Of a stretch of 22,859 nt of DNA, positions 1 to 11,344 are shown in pieces. The DNA lies in the NCBI GenBank assembly GCA_910592205.1, contig CAJVPJ010000519.1, forward strand, positions 1-22,859, in the 5' to 3' direction. How positions within the stretch are numbered: the first letter of the stretch is position 1; each line of letters starts with the position of its first letter. The notes under the pieces were generated by a model. It had not been told where the DNA came from. It did not search any database and saw only the letters and a program-made list of their open reading frames with translations. Source of the DNA: Paraglomus occultum (lineage: Eukaryota > Glomeromycota > Glomeromycetes > Paraglomerales > Paraglomeraceae). The position numbers and the translations under genes are program-made.

Positions 1-1714
1 CACTATGCTATTAATGGAATCCTGAAACGTGAAAGATACTGGCGGTTTGTATGCTTCGTCCCCATGGATAAGATTTAGCATTACGATCCGACAATAACTA
101 TTGCGCCATTCAACTACAAGCGTGTAAATCTAAACCATTATTTGAAATTCTACATATTAATATCAAGATTTCTGTAAAAACTTTGTAACCATCATCGAAT
201 ACCTAAATTAAGATTGGTGCTACGTGTACCTTGATCACTCAGAAGTAAATACATGTTAATAATTGTACCGATTTGTCGTCTGACATACTATTATGTTTCA
301 GTTGTTTGATTGCTTGTGAAAATAGGAAAAGATTGATGTGAGACAATTTATACGCACAAAGATCAATTAGTATATAAATTAAGTTTACTGATTATGATGT
401 GGCGGTACCGCAAATTCACGTTAGCTTCCTAGAGCATATACATACGTGATCACTCTCATCATATAGCTTGTTCAGACTTGAGTATTAGTATAAGGTCTCT
501 TAAATTTCTACTTTTCATGACATTTTTATGAACAACCGGTAAGGTAGTAGTGAAGTCCAGAGTTGAAACATTCATTTTGTTACAAATCATCTAAAATTAA
601 AGTCACCAGTCCCATCAGCTACATCAGCGTGCCAGGCCTAGCCTATATTGCAGCTGATGCCATCCCTCCAATGTCCTTATCTCATGGTGGAGCTGCTCTT
701 CCATTCATGTTTATGACAGCTTGAGTAAAACCAACTATATGTAGTTTCCTCAGCAAACCCCACAAGATGAACCAAAATATCTTTAATGTTTAAGGTCACA
801 TTCTGTCATCGTGTGCATAGCATGTGAATTATCTGAAAATGGGCAAGAGTTACAAATCTCTGACTGGCTGTACCGATAATCGTGGTTAACAGAATATTTG
901 CAAAAGAACATATTAATATGTCATTTATGAAATTTTCAAAGCAATAAATTTTATACAAGACTAAGAATAATGAATGGTTTACCAAATATGTACTTGTACT
1001 TGCTCAAAAACGATTCCGAGAGAAAAGTTTTCCGAGTCACGTGAAGCGTTTCAGGATCCGAACAAGATATATTTTAAACAGTCTAGCTGAAAGCAATGAA
1101 CGACCAGCCGACGTCTTAAAAGGAAAACGCGTATAATCAGGAAACTTTTTACAATTTATCACAATTCTTCAGCTCGCATAGGTTAAATTACGTGATTTTG
1201 GATCGTGGATACAATATTAAGTATGTATCGTTCAATATAACACTATCGATAAAAAGGACCAGCCATAGAGGAAGAGTTATATTGCTATGACTTGGCTAAT
1301 CTGTCCGTAATAGATATCCGACTAAATTCTATACCAAAGCAATAACACAATGAAAATACGATTGGACAGTCGATTGTACAATTGATATTTGTTTCACTAA
1401 ATATGGATTACCACAGCAAGCGGTTTAATATCATAAATCATTATGATTAGTCTTTGCTTTTATTTTAAGCCAATGCAATGTTGAACCAAATTCCCGTCAT
1501 CTTTTCGACATAGACTTTATCATTTATATTAGAATTGATGTTTGTGTAATCGGCTACAAATTTCTATCTATTGCTACGGAGCCGTATGATAATACCTGAA
1601 TAGGGTAATACACAAACTTTGTACCAGTATCGTTATTCATTATTAATTTCCTAATTTGATTTCTGACATGAGAACTCTTGAATGTTGAATATTCCGTTCT
1701 CTGCGCACGCATAA
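1..1714. other. Gene-poor spacer upstream of the Rab-GAP gene
   Basis: No open frame with a recognisable product was found on either strand. The stretch holds one copy of a dispersed repeat (about 1005-1155, listed separately) and a GC-richer patch at about 600-730 that may be decayed coding sequence. The 30-40 nt before the ATG at 1715 has no clear TATA box. The promoter of the downstream gene must lie here but I cannot place it. Confidence 0.6.
1005..1155 (+). repeat. Dispersed repeat, copy 1
   Basis: This stretch matches 12306-12475 in the same orientation. Shared blocks in order are ATTCCGAGAGAAAAGTTT, CGTGAAG/CGTAAAG with TTTCA, CAAGATATATTTTAA, GAAAGCAATGAA and a closing AACTTTTTAC. 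The spacing differs by small indels. The two copies are 11 kb apart and neither lies in a gene I recognise. One frame through both copies keeps a protein-like string beginning IPREKF and containing FQD, so the repeat may derive from an old coding sequence. Confidence 0.7.
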
Positions 1715-4700
1715 ATGAGTCATTCTCACTTGGATCCGCCGCGTGGTGTATTCACGCTACCAACACCTTGCGACTTGAATAATGCGTTCTGGGAACCTGT
1801 AAAGACGAACGACCACTTTGTTTTACAACGAACGAAAGGATCGAAAAACGCTATTTTACGAGGTGTTCTTGGTACTATCCAAAATGTGTACGTTTATGAC
1901 TCTGTTGGCTGCTTGTAATGCCTGTGATTGAGCAAATCATTTATATATACGTTGTCTTTTTAAGATTTGACACAAAACAACCACCGTTTAGACTGTTATT
2001 TCGTAGCGACGTCAATGGCCTTGCGCTACAAATTGCAGTATCTCAGACTGAAAAGGGTATCGATGATGCTTGGAGCTGGGCTACAGGTGAGTTTTTTATT
2101 GCGTGTACGTTTGACACAATTGATTTACCGAATTAATCTTCTGATTACTTATCATAGACAACCTCCAAGCTGGACTTGGTAAGCTGGATGATCCCTCTGA
2201 GAGAGAGAACTATGTCGTAACGAAAATAAATTCTCTGGTAACGAGACAAGGTATTTGACACAAAAAAAAAAAAAAACAAGCGAAGAATGGGCTATAAGTT
2301 TAATTCGGGTACCAGTTTGGTCTATCGAGTTTACTTTGGGCGTTCATGTGGGAAAGTAAATAATTGGATTCGTTGGTGTGATTGACTTGTTAATGATAAA
2401 CTTCAACCACAGACAGGGGAACTGACGAAGTATCTGAAGATGAAAGCGTGCGCTCTGCTTCGAGAGCATTTCGGCAGACATTTGATGTATCTCCAACTGA
2501 GAGACTAGTCAATTGTAAGTGCGTTGTATACGGTGCAATCATTAAAATAAGCTAACGGGCTGATTACGCGTTTTCTTTCAGTTTATTCTTGCGCCTATTA
2601 TAGAAGCATTACCAATCAGGGCTGGATGTATATTAGCGAAAATTATTTGTGCTTTTATTCGTTTCTGTTAGGAATCGAGACGAAACTATTAATCGAACTG
2701 AAAGATATAAGAGACTTGGTGAAAGAGAAATCTAAACGCGGAATGATATCTGATTCCATTAAAGTCATTACCAAAGACGGACAAGAAGTAAGTTACGAAC
2801 GCTAAAACGGCAAAAACATAATCTAACAAGCTTTGCTAACCACATTCTGTTATATTTTTAGTATTTTTTCAGTAATCTCTTCCACCGTGATGAGGTCGGT
2901 CGTTATATTCATGTGTATTATTTCTAGTTGTATCTCGATACTAAAGTATAGCGCTCTTTATTTCCATGTTAAGACATATGATTTATTGGTGCAATTAACG
3001 AGCTTGTCCGTACAACGACTGCTCAAAAATGCAACTCCAGAATCAACACCCGGAATGTCATTATCTGACAATAACCTTGAGCAGTCCGCTGAAAGCAACA
3101 ACAATGACAAAAATAAAAAAGACCTTAGAATCAGTATAAGCAAGGATAATAAAGAGGAAGACGTACCAAGATCACCAATGATACCACCTTTGATTAAAGG
3201 GCTAGAAGTGCAGAAGAGAGATAGTGAATTCCAAGCAATGTTTGCTCTACCAACATCAGAACATTTGCTCGAAGAATCCAACGCAATGTTCTCAATGCCG
3301 GAGAAAAAGGAATCTCATTCTGGAAAGGTCAGACTCTCGGAAACATATCTTACTTTCATGTCGAATGGCTGAGAATGTAGTCTAGTCTTGCCATTGTCCA
3401 CAATTAGAAGAGTAGAAAAATTACAAAGTCGACTTTACGCATTTGCATTGTCAGTCTTGACATGGCATCAAATGAAATTAATTTTCCAACTCGGTGGTGA
3501 AAAAAAACAATGTGAACAGTTTTGTAATACTTTAAAGATGAACTTGAAGAACCAAGTGCGTTATATGAAAGTATTGAAAACGTTCTTGAATACTTGTTAT
3601 TCTGAAGCATTATTAGTGGATCCAACCAAAGATGTCTCAAATGGTGGGCTGGGATTGACTTTTGGATTCCCTACTGACGTGAAGAAGTAGGTTTGTCTGA
3701 ATGTGATTTAGTGATATAATTTCGTTTTGTCATTGGGAGAGAACATTTAATTTCTAATTCGTAAGATATAATATTTTAGTCGTGATAAGCGAAAGCTGAA
3801 ATTGTGGACAGACTATTTCAAAGGTACTCAAATTTCACTCGTCCATTTCTTAACTCGGTTTTTACGAAAATTTTGACTAATTATCTTCTGCCGTCGTGTC
3901 CTTGTTTTATAACACTAGATAATGGTAGAAACCTTACACTCGTAAAATCTACTAAATTTGCTAAATTGACGCGTGTCGGTTTGCCAAATAAACTGCGTGG
4001 CGAGATATGGGAATTGTGTTCTGGCGCGATGTATCTAAGGTACACAAATAATGGATTATACGAGAAATTACATGAAGACAACGTCGGTAAGGTATCGCTA
4101 TCTACCGAAGAGATTGAGAAGGATCTTAACAGGTTGGTCGAATGTCTTTTATTTATGCACAAACATTATATAAATGAAATTTACTTAATCATTCGTTCGT
4201 AGGTCGCTTCCAGAGTATCCCGCATATCAAACGCCAGAAGGTATAAACACGCTCCGTCGTGTGTTAACTGCGTATTCTTGGAAAGACCCTGAACTGGGCT
4301 ACTGCCAGGCGATGAATATAGTCGCCTCTGCTCTTCTAATATACATGAGCGAAGAACAAACATTCTGGACTCTTAGCATTCTCTGTGATAGGATGCTACC
4401 AGGTTATTATAGCACTTCCATGTATGGTGCTATACTCGATCAAATGATATTCGAGCAGTTCGTGGAAAAGACAATGACAATATTGTACGAACACTTTAAG
4501 AATGCAGACATACAACTGTCGGTGGCATGCTTGCCCTGGTTTTTGAGTTTGTATATCAATTCGATGCCATTGATATTTGCCTATCGGGTGCTAGATATAT
4601 TTTTTATGGACGGACCAAAGATTTTATTTCAAATCGGGTAAGTGTATTTGCGATTAGCAACATCATGAAGCGCGAAAAACCGCACTAGCATTGATTTGAA

Positions 4701-6353
4701 TGATTCTAATATTGACTAAAACCTTTGTCAATGCTGTATCATATAAATATAGATTAGGTAAGTTGCAACAAGTCTTAATCGATTCGTTTATCGCATTGGA
4801 CTTTTTATTCACTTTTACGTTATCATTTCAACAACTACTTTTAGCTATTCTAAAGATCAACGCTAAAGAACTCCTGGAAGTAACCGATGATGGCGCGTTT
4901 ATCCATGTGCTTAAATCTTATTTTGCGACACTCGATCAACCGGCATACCCGAAAAATCGTGAATTGCGTGACGTTAACAAATTCACCGAATTAATGAACA
5001 TAGCCTATAGAGATTTCTCTTCGATAACTGATGAGAAAGTTGCTGAACTACGCAAGACAGAACAACTCAAAGTAGTACATAATATCGAAAGCTTTACAAA
5101 GCGAAGTCAAATACGTAATCTTAAAAATACCTCAAAGTTCACAAAAGACCACTTGTCTATAATTTATGATAAGTTCTACACTGCGCAGTTCTACGGGTCG
5201 AAAAAGAGTACGCGTACCGACAGCCGAATGGATCTGAACACGTTCTATCAGTTTATGGGTAGTATTGCCTCTTGGGCGAAAATGGATGATGGAGAGCTAA
5301 CGAATGGTGAGGAAGTACGTGATCGTCATGGCCGTCGAATAGTGGGTCATCAATTTATCAGCAAACTGTTTACGCACTTTGATAAATCCAACGCTGGCGG
5401 GATTTCATTACAAGATGCAGTTATCGGGTTAGCAGAGATTATATTCACAGACATGATGGGAACGATTGAGTTGTTCTTTAAACTGCATGATGTTGATCGA
5501 GATGAAAATCTGTCAAAGGAGGAGGTATTACAGATGGGAGAAAGTCTGTTGTTCATTTGCAGGGAAAGAGAAGACGATGGTCATTTAGGATCAGTGTCGA
5601 ATTTTATCAGGAGGTCTTTTGAGTACGCCGACGTCAAGTCCAAAGGGCCTGAGTTTAATTCATCGCCGCAATCTCCGGCAGCACTTCCGTCTCCAACATC
5701 CGCTCCAGATTTCTTTCTTTCACTTCCCGAGTTCCGTATGCTCGTGCTTGCTGATGAATATTTCGAACGTTTCTTAGACCACGAATTTGCTTCTTCGTTC
5801 AATCTCTCTGAACCAATTGAAGAACGATCGAAAGGGCTCAGCAGGGAGATATTTAATGCGTTGTTCGTTGAAGGAAAAAATCTGGCCGAGAAGGTTGGGA
5901 AGAGAATTATTGGCGGACCTAATCATAACAATAACGATAGCTACAAGAAAAAGGATAGATATGAGGAGAAAGGGACGGAAGAGAGTGAAGGGTTGCTGAA
6001 CGACGAATTTACCAACGGTAAGGCAAGAGATAGATCGAGTAGTATTGGAGATGGAGAAGATGAAAATCTGTTTGAAGAATTAGATAAGCTTTTGGACAGT
6101 ATCGAAATTAATGGTGAGTGTTACAAATAAAGAAAAAAGAAGACAGAATGGATTATATTCTTTATCATATGATCTTACAGTATGGTTTTCGAAATTTCCA
6201 GTAGACACTGGAACGTCAGCTAACGATCCGACCGGTAAGTCATATTTACATATGAATAATCGTTACTGTATGCGTTGTACTCCACCGACTTATATTCTTC
6301 ATCTTGTCGCAGCAAACGAACATGATTTAGACAAAGTTCTTGCCGGGATGTGA
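1715..6353 (+). CDS. GRAM-TBC-EF-hand Rab GTPase-activating protein, with one in-frame TGA
   Basis: Fourteen exons: 1715-1887, 1965-2086, 2158-2250, 2413-2514, 2582-2787, 2862-2894, 2974-3686, 3780-3823, 3919-4132, 4203-4637, 4753-4757, 4845-6113, 6202-6234, 6313-6353. All introns are GT-AG, and the exons total 3483 nt (1160 codons plus stop). The domain order is that of TBC1D8/9 and yeast Mdr1/Gyp2: GRAM 1 at about 164-255, GRAM 2 at about 326-430, the TBC domain at about 515-720, and an EF-hand loop at 929-940 (Asp 1, 3, 5 and Glu 12). The TBC dual-finger residues are present: R522-G-E-I-W, the arginine finger in I-x-x-D-x-x-R (R567), and glutamine in Y-C-Q (Q602). It should therefore stimulate GTP hydrolysis by a Rab on Golgi or secretory membranes; the substrate cannot be read from sequence. 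The one lesion is TGA at codon 376. Homology runs straight through it, so this is a recent nonsense change, a sequencing error or readthrough. The acidic, low-complexity tail after about residue 1060 is less certain. Confidence 0.9.
3370..3372 (+). other. In-frame TGA inside GRAM domain 2
   Basis: The frame is open from 2974 to 3369 and again from 3373 to 3686, and both sides encode one continuous GRAM domain (beta strands before, then the L-P-L-S-T-I core after). The stop falls in the loop between two strands. A CGA to TGA transition would explain it. A 21-nt GT-AG span (3360-3380) could remove it in frame, but that is too short for a normal intron and would delete the strand end. Confidence 0.85.
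4753..4757 (+). other. 5-nt microexon of the Rab-GAP gene
   Basis: Upstream exon 4203-4637 ends in phase 2 (ATC GG). Downstream exon 4845-6113 begins CT ATT CTA AAG. Joined directly they shift frame and reach a stop within eight codons. The pentamer ATTAG, preceded by TATAG and followed by GTAAGT, restores GGA TTA GCT ATT, giving G-L-A-I-L-K, the expected end of a TBC domain of this family. Both flanking introns (115 and 87 nt) have normal splice sites. Confidence 0.85.
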
Positions 6354-6369
6354 TTGAAGTAATGTCATT

Positions 6370-6375
6370 AATAAA
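6370..6375 (+). terminator. AATAAA polyadenylation signal
   Basis: A canonical AATAAA lies 17 nt after the TGA of the Rab-GAP gene, in the right place for its 3' end formation. Confidence 0.6.
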
Positions 6376-7091
6376 CCTTGGAAAAGGTAAAAATTTGTCA
6401 TTAACACATTATTAGATTAATATCATATAACTATATAATTATTTATTCTTGTGAGAAACAGTCTATGCTACGTGTATTCTTCGGTGTATATATGATGATA
6501 AAGATACCGTATTTTCTTGACTATTCAATCGAACGAAACATTAGTTTCTGATATAATTAATAATGTAGGCGAGTCTATTATAAAAGTCAAGCATTAATTT
6601 AAAGGACAAATGATGTGGATGCTTTGCTCTGTGATAATATTTTAAACGTGGTAATAGACATATTATGCTCATTAAGAGGTTCTGGCGTATAAAGAACTCG
6701 AATCTCCAAGGATTTGTCCAAAAGACCCTCTGCACCCTACCAACCACTGATAATGGTATCAATAAAAAAAAAGTAATGTGAAGAGCGTTAAAGTGTGACT
6801 AGTTATAGGACTGGTATATTTCTTGATTGAATTCCAAGTTGTACAATTCCGATTAGCGTTACTACTACCTATTACTATGGAGATATGATGACACCTTTCT
6901 TCTTTTCTTTTATTTATTTAGTTTTATATACTTTTTGCATTTCTGACTATAGTCTTCAATTGGCTTGGTTTCTCCAGTGGATCTAACGCGTTGACTTTAC
7001 TAAAAATGAGAAAAAAAAAAGTACAAGGCAAACTCGTTAACTTGTGTCAAATCAAAGTTAAATTTAAACAGATATTTCCTTTCAGTTCTGC

Positions 7092-7093
<2 letters not shown>

Positions 7094-7163
<70 letters not shown>
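7094..7163. repeat. (ATT)n microsatellite, about 23 units
   Basis: An uninterrupted ATT/AAT trinucleotide run of about 70 nt. It produces artificial poly-isoleucine frames on both strands, which are not genes. The run is likely to vary in length between isolates. Confidence 0.95.
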
Positions 7164-7165
<2 letters not shown>

Positions 7166-7975
7166 TATGTCGTAGTACTCTATTTGGATACGAGTGATGA
7201 TTTTCGTATATAGGATAGATAAACGCGCAATCGCCGAAATGATCGAAGCTAAAGTTGATAACATCTCTGATCAAAATCCTGCATTTATTCTTCCTTGCAG
7301 ATTATGAAGATGTTTTTAATACATCATCGACTTGGTCCATTCCATCATACAATATTTTACCCGATCCTTTTCAACAACAACACGTACAACCCCTCCACAA
7401 GATATTCAATCCTCTATCCATACACTCACTCACGTTCCATTCCATTCATACATTGGAAGCATTTGTCTGTCATTCAGCGACAGACCAAGAATGACATTTT
7501 CGTAGGGTTTTATTAGAACTGCAGTAGAAGGCATTTAGAGAAATTTTTGACCGTATTTCACAGTAATAACCGCGTCAACATATTAATATGGACTGATCGA
7601 TGGCAGAATAAATTAATGTAATTGATTTCATGTTAATTTAGATAATAACAAGTAATTCATTTTCCGTATGACGGATACAATTAATGGATCCATTCCAAAT
7701 AAGCGTCGTTCGTTGAGTTTGTTTGTAACTGAGACTTCTTAATAAACTCATCGAGTTGCTATTGTTGTTAGTCTATCTATCGGATAATTGTTTAGCAATT
7801 ATGTAATAGTTATTATTGTATGCAGTAAACCCCTTTATTAATTCGCTGCGAAGCTCAAACTATCTGGAATATCGTGACATTATTACTGTGCTCGTGTATC
7901 GAAAGTGAATGTATCCTAGCAAACTCATTCACAAGTGATGTATACATTTTTCATTGCTTCCAAGGAATATCATCG

Positions 7976-8099
7976 TTATCGGAAACCCACCATTTTCCGA
8001 CTCGACTCGTCTCTATCTACTTTCGCATCAGATAGCTCTTCCTCACTCCGATCAACGGCGTCTCGCTTAATTCTTACTACGTTCCGATTATGATTTAAC
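7976..8099 (-). other. Exon-like charged open frame, unidentified
   Basis: On the minus strand a good acceptor (pyrimidine-rich run ending CACCAG) is followed by 40 open codons to a TAA. The peptide is highly charged, rich in Arg, Asp, Glu and Ser (for example S-E-E-E-L-S-D). This could be the last exon of a small minus-strand gene. An exon-like block at 8272-8332 lies upstream, but no reading phase joins the two cleanly, so I do not build a gene. I do not recognise the peptide. Confidence 0.25.
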
Positions 8100-8491
8100 C
8101 TGGTGAGATAAACAAAATTACGCATGGTTTTGTCAAACACAGATCCCCTTTATTAATTAAAGTGATAGCGATTGTTACGTATTAGTATATATATAAATAC
8201 ATTTAAATGATTAGTTCAAAATACAAACATCTGCTCTAGATTAAAGACAGCCTTCCATTAAACGGTGATACCTTAATTATCATAAGAATAGCCATCAATA
8301 AAAGCTCCGCCGGAAGCGTCACCGCCACTAAACTATATACAAACCTTCTAGAACAAATACAGTGTTATATGAGTTATGAATTATTCACATTATGAATGAC
8401 AATATATATGTGGTAGTAAAATTTTCATCTCATATAAATTTCGACTTCACTACTCTACTGCAATACGATATTTAATATTGGGCGTCGATTT

Positions 8492-8514
8492 GATTTATAT
8501 AAATCGTGACGTAA
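8492..8514 (-). promoter_or_regulatory. Palindromic TATA-like box next to a CRE-like site
   Basis: A perfect 14-nt palindrome, GATTTATATAAATC, sits beside GTGACGTAA, which contains the TGACGTAA form bound by ATF/CREB-type bZIP factors. Read on the minus strand the CRE-like box is just upstream of the TATA, facing the exon-like frames at 8272-8332 and 7976-8099. Function is inferred only. Confidence 0.3.
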
Positions 8515-8591
8515 TCGCCAAATTCGGAAGGTATCGGTATAAATTTAATTAGTCTCCTGCTGCCAAAAGCGGGGCCATTTTTCTATAACTC

Positions 8592-8654
8592 AAAGTATAA
8601 GTATACATATAAATATAAGTATACGTATAAGTATAAAGTAAGTATAAAGTATAC
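8592..8654. repeat. AAGTATA-type short tandem repeat
   Basis: About 60 nt made of imperfect copies of AAGTATA and GTATACAT-like units in a row. A simple AT-rich minisatellite. Confidence 0.75.
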
Positions 8655-10152
8655 ATTAATTTAAATATTAATATATTTTAACATTTGATAGGTTCGTCTT
8701 TATTAAACAAATGCTCTTGGGAACGAAAAATTTACTCTAATGTTCGCTGCACTTTCTTCAGGTAATTGATCTCCTCTGGAAATTCTTTGTTGATCACTTT
8801 GTTTGCAAGAAACAGGAGACGTCGATGCATATACAGCAAATATTTTTCTCACCGTTGCTCAAACTTCCTATTTCGGAAAATAAATTTTTTTCTCACACTA
8901 TATTCCATTCCGTTACTTCGAAATAGATAGTATCGTCATTTATTATGCTGGATTGCTTATTATTATTGCATAAACATTACAATTCAAATAGTGCACTAAT
9001 CATCTAATACATGTTGTACCTCAGTTGGGAACCTGTCTCAGTTGAGGGCTGTTATAAAAACTCTTATTATTGTAAGAACTATGGTTCATAACGCTACCAT
9101 TACCCAATAGAATGGGCATTGAAACAGCAAAATAAAGCAAAAAACAAAGACATATTTAATATTTATTTGCTAATGAACGAACATAACGTGCGCTTTCAGA
9201 CAAGCACATGTTCTACTTGCGCGCAAGTCGATCTACAATTACACCTAACTCTTGTTACTGTAATACGACTGTCAGATATCAGGCAACGAACGGATAACGA
9301 AATATGACAATCACTGAACGATCCTACTGAATTATTAGATTATTAAACAAAACAATGCATGAGCACGAAAGTCGTTTTCCCCTTAAAACAATACAGCAAA
9401 AGACTAAACTTATATTATTCTCACTCTAGTTCAATACTTGAAAGGTAATATTGAAATTAAAAAGGCTTGACTATTGACAAACTAATGATGGGTGAGGTGA
9501 GATAAATCATCTCGTTTATTTACAACAGTTAACTCACAGGCCGTCATGAAAATGAAATTTGGGCTATTCTGCATTTTTAGCGTAAGAGATTATTTGTGTG
9601 TGCAAGCCCGTAACACATCTGTCGTGTTGATTTGACAGCAGATGTTACTTGTCAAGTCAGCAAACGTTAAATTGTATAAGCTTGAGAAAAATGGTGCAAG
9701 CGTTTACTGGTAATTGAAAACACTTGTTCTCTAAAAGCTGATGTTGCGAATGGCTGCATAGTAGACATTGTCAATTTGACTACGAGAAATTGTTCAATCT
9801 TGAAAGTTACGATTTCGATTCATCTTAATCCAGCTTTTGCCGAATTGAAATTACGACTGTAAGCTACACGACTCTGTTAGACCCCCTTTCTAGCTTACTG
9901 CGATGTCATGCATTTGTTTGAGCTTCCTGGAACTCTCATTTGTCATCTTTGAGCAATTTTATTTTTGGCAACATAGTAACGTATCGGCGTGATGCGAACT
10001 AAACGTACTATTCGATTGAACTATTTTTAATACAAAAAAGTGCTTAATAAGGAGATTACAAACAGTTTATGCTCCTAACCCCCTGTGCGGTGATATGTAT
10101 CACGACACTATAATTACACAAGCCTTTCCTGTGACATGATCTGTAAAAAAGG

Positions 10153-10160
10153 TATTTAAG
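10153..10160 (+). promoter_or_regulatory. TATA-like element of the Kre9-like gene
   Basis: TATTTAAG lies about 52 nt upstream of the ATG at 10212, a plausible core promoter position for the compact gene that follows. Confidence 0.45.
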
Positions 10161-10211
10161 GCTAAACATTCGTGCTTAAGTCTCTTAGTGCGGCTCCATC
10201 AAATCGTTAAA

Positions 10212-11344
10212 ATGAATCGCATTACTGTTATATTTTTAATCTTGTCGTTTCTCTTTCACTTTGGCGCCGCCGTCTTTCCAACCGTTATAATTCGCAAGCC
10301 AGGTATTATTTTATATAGTTATGTCTGCCGGAATTTAAAAAAGAATGTGTAACTATCGTATATTGTGCTATTAAAATCCATCATTACTAGCTTAATTATG
10401 ACAATTGCATGTTATTTTTTAAACCGGTAACTTCTACGTTAAAATTTTCATTATTTAATAAAAAGACTAAATATCAATGGCTCACTAAAAAGTAAAGGGA
10501 AATGTTTTTCCTGTCGGGAAGGACATTACTATCAAGATGTGCCCCGAACGCGGGGTTACCGCAATCGACTCTATAAGTCTTGCAAGCGAATTGCCTTTCT
10601 TTGACACTATTCCAGTAAATATTTTAGTACAACCAGGTGAGTGATATTACTATTGTACTGCTATCATGAGCATTTATTACAAATAACTATTAATTTATTG
10701 TTTGTTTTTTTTTTCAACATTAATAGGAAAGTGCATCACATATAAGTTCCATCCATCTACACCTCCTCCCATCTCTCCTTCTTACGTATTTCAAGTCCGT
10801 GGCCAAGGAGTTAATGGCCCAATATTTGCTGCTTCTGCAACTTTCACTATCGGTAATCCTGGTTTCGGTTTAATTATTACCAAACCTGTCACGGATACAA
10901 ATGCTCATGTAGGAAAAGTTTAAATTAAGGGTTTATTGATCAAATTATTTTGATTACATATTAATAAATGCATATTTATTATTATTTAGTGTGGCGGAAA
11001 ACTTAAGATTCGATGGAAAGACCGTAAGCATTTTACCGTACCATAATTTATTTTATTTGGTTTTTTTTCTAAGCATCTAATATATATTTAATAATATTCT
11101 TTTTACAGCATTCAAATTATACGACGGTCTTACTTTTACTGAATTTACCTTGGTTGAAGCTGGCGTACGCTTTATTCCATTTTCGCCTCCACCGGTGAAT
11201 GTTCCGGTTTCAGCGGGCGAAAAAACCGTCAGAATTCCTCTGGGTCTTAAGAACGAACATAGTTATCACGTTGAGGTTAGACTTGTTCGCAATAACAACC
11301 ATGAGGTATACGCTTCAGATGAGTTTAGAATCAGTCGTTGTTAA
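10212..11344 (+). CDS. Small secreted protein with two Kre9/Knh1-like modules
   Basis: Five exons: 10212-10302, 10493-10636, 10727-10908, 10990-11023, 11109-11344; total 687 nt, 228 residues. The start ATG opens a clean signal peptide (a hydrophobic run at residues 5-20 ending near G-A-A), so the product should be secreted. The mature part has two similar beta-rich modules, each opening with a K-P-V motif then a G-G-K or V-G-K turn and an I-x-W/I-x-M strand. This is the pattern of the fungal Kre9/Knh1-like (Ser-Thr-rich GPI-anchored membrane) family. It lacks the usual Ser/Thr tail and any GPI signal. The family is linked to cell-wall beta-glucan assembly, but for this short form the role is unknown. 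The exon 3 donor is uncertain: 10909 (GTAGGA, chosen) or 10918 (GTTTAA); both keep frame and differ by three residues. A TATA-like site precedes it. Confidence 0.8.

Larger units (their letters stand above)
6376..10150. other. Long spacer between Rab-GAP and the Kre9-like gene
   Basis: I find no complete gene here. Contents: an ATT microsatellite (7094-7163), an exon-like charged frame on the minus strand (7976-8099), a palindromic TATA-like site with a CRE-like box (8492-8514), an AAGTATA-type repeat (8592-8654), a 32-codon minus-strand frame at 8732-8830 of unknown meaning, and a short imperfect hairpin at 9612-9647. The rest is AT-rich with no coding signal that I can support. Confidence 0.6.

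Noticed and set aside
3360-3380. A 21-nt GT-AG span that would remove the in-frame TGA of the Rab-GAP gene
   Set aside because: Far shorter than every other intron here (67-162 nt), with no branch site, and it would delete part of the GRAM fold.
6991-7274. Open frames on both strands containing long isoleucine runs
   Set aside because: They are translations of the ATT/AAT microsatellite, with no domain or signal outside the run.
8732-8830. 32-codon minus-strand frame ending a protein-like K-K-V-Q-R stretch
   Set aside because: It looks somewhat like the end of a protein but has no identifiable upstream exon or family; too short to call.
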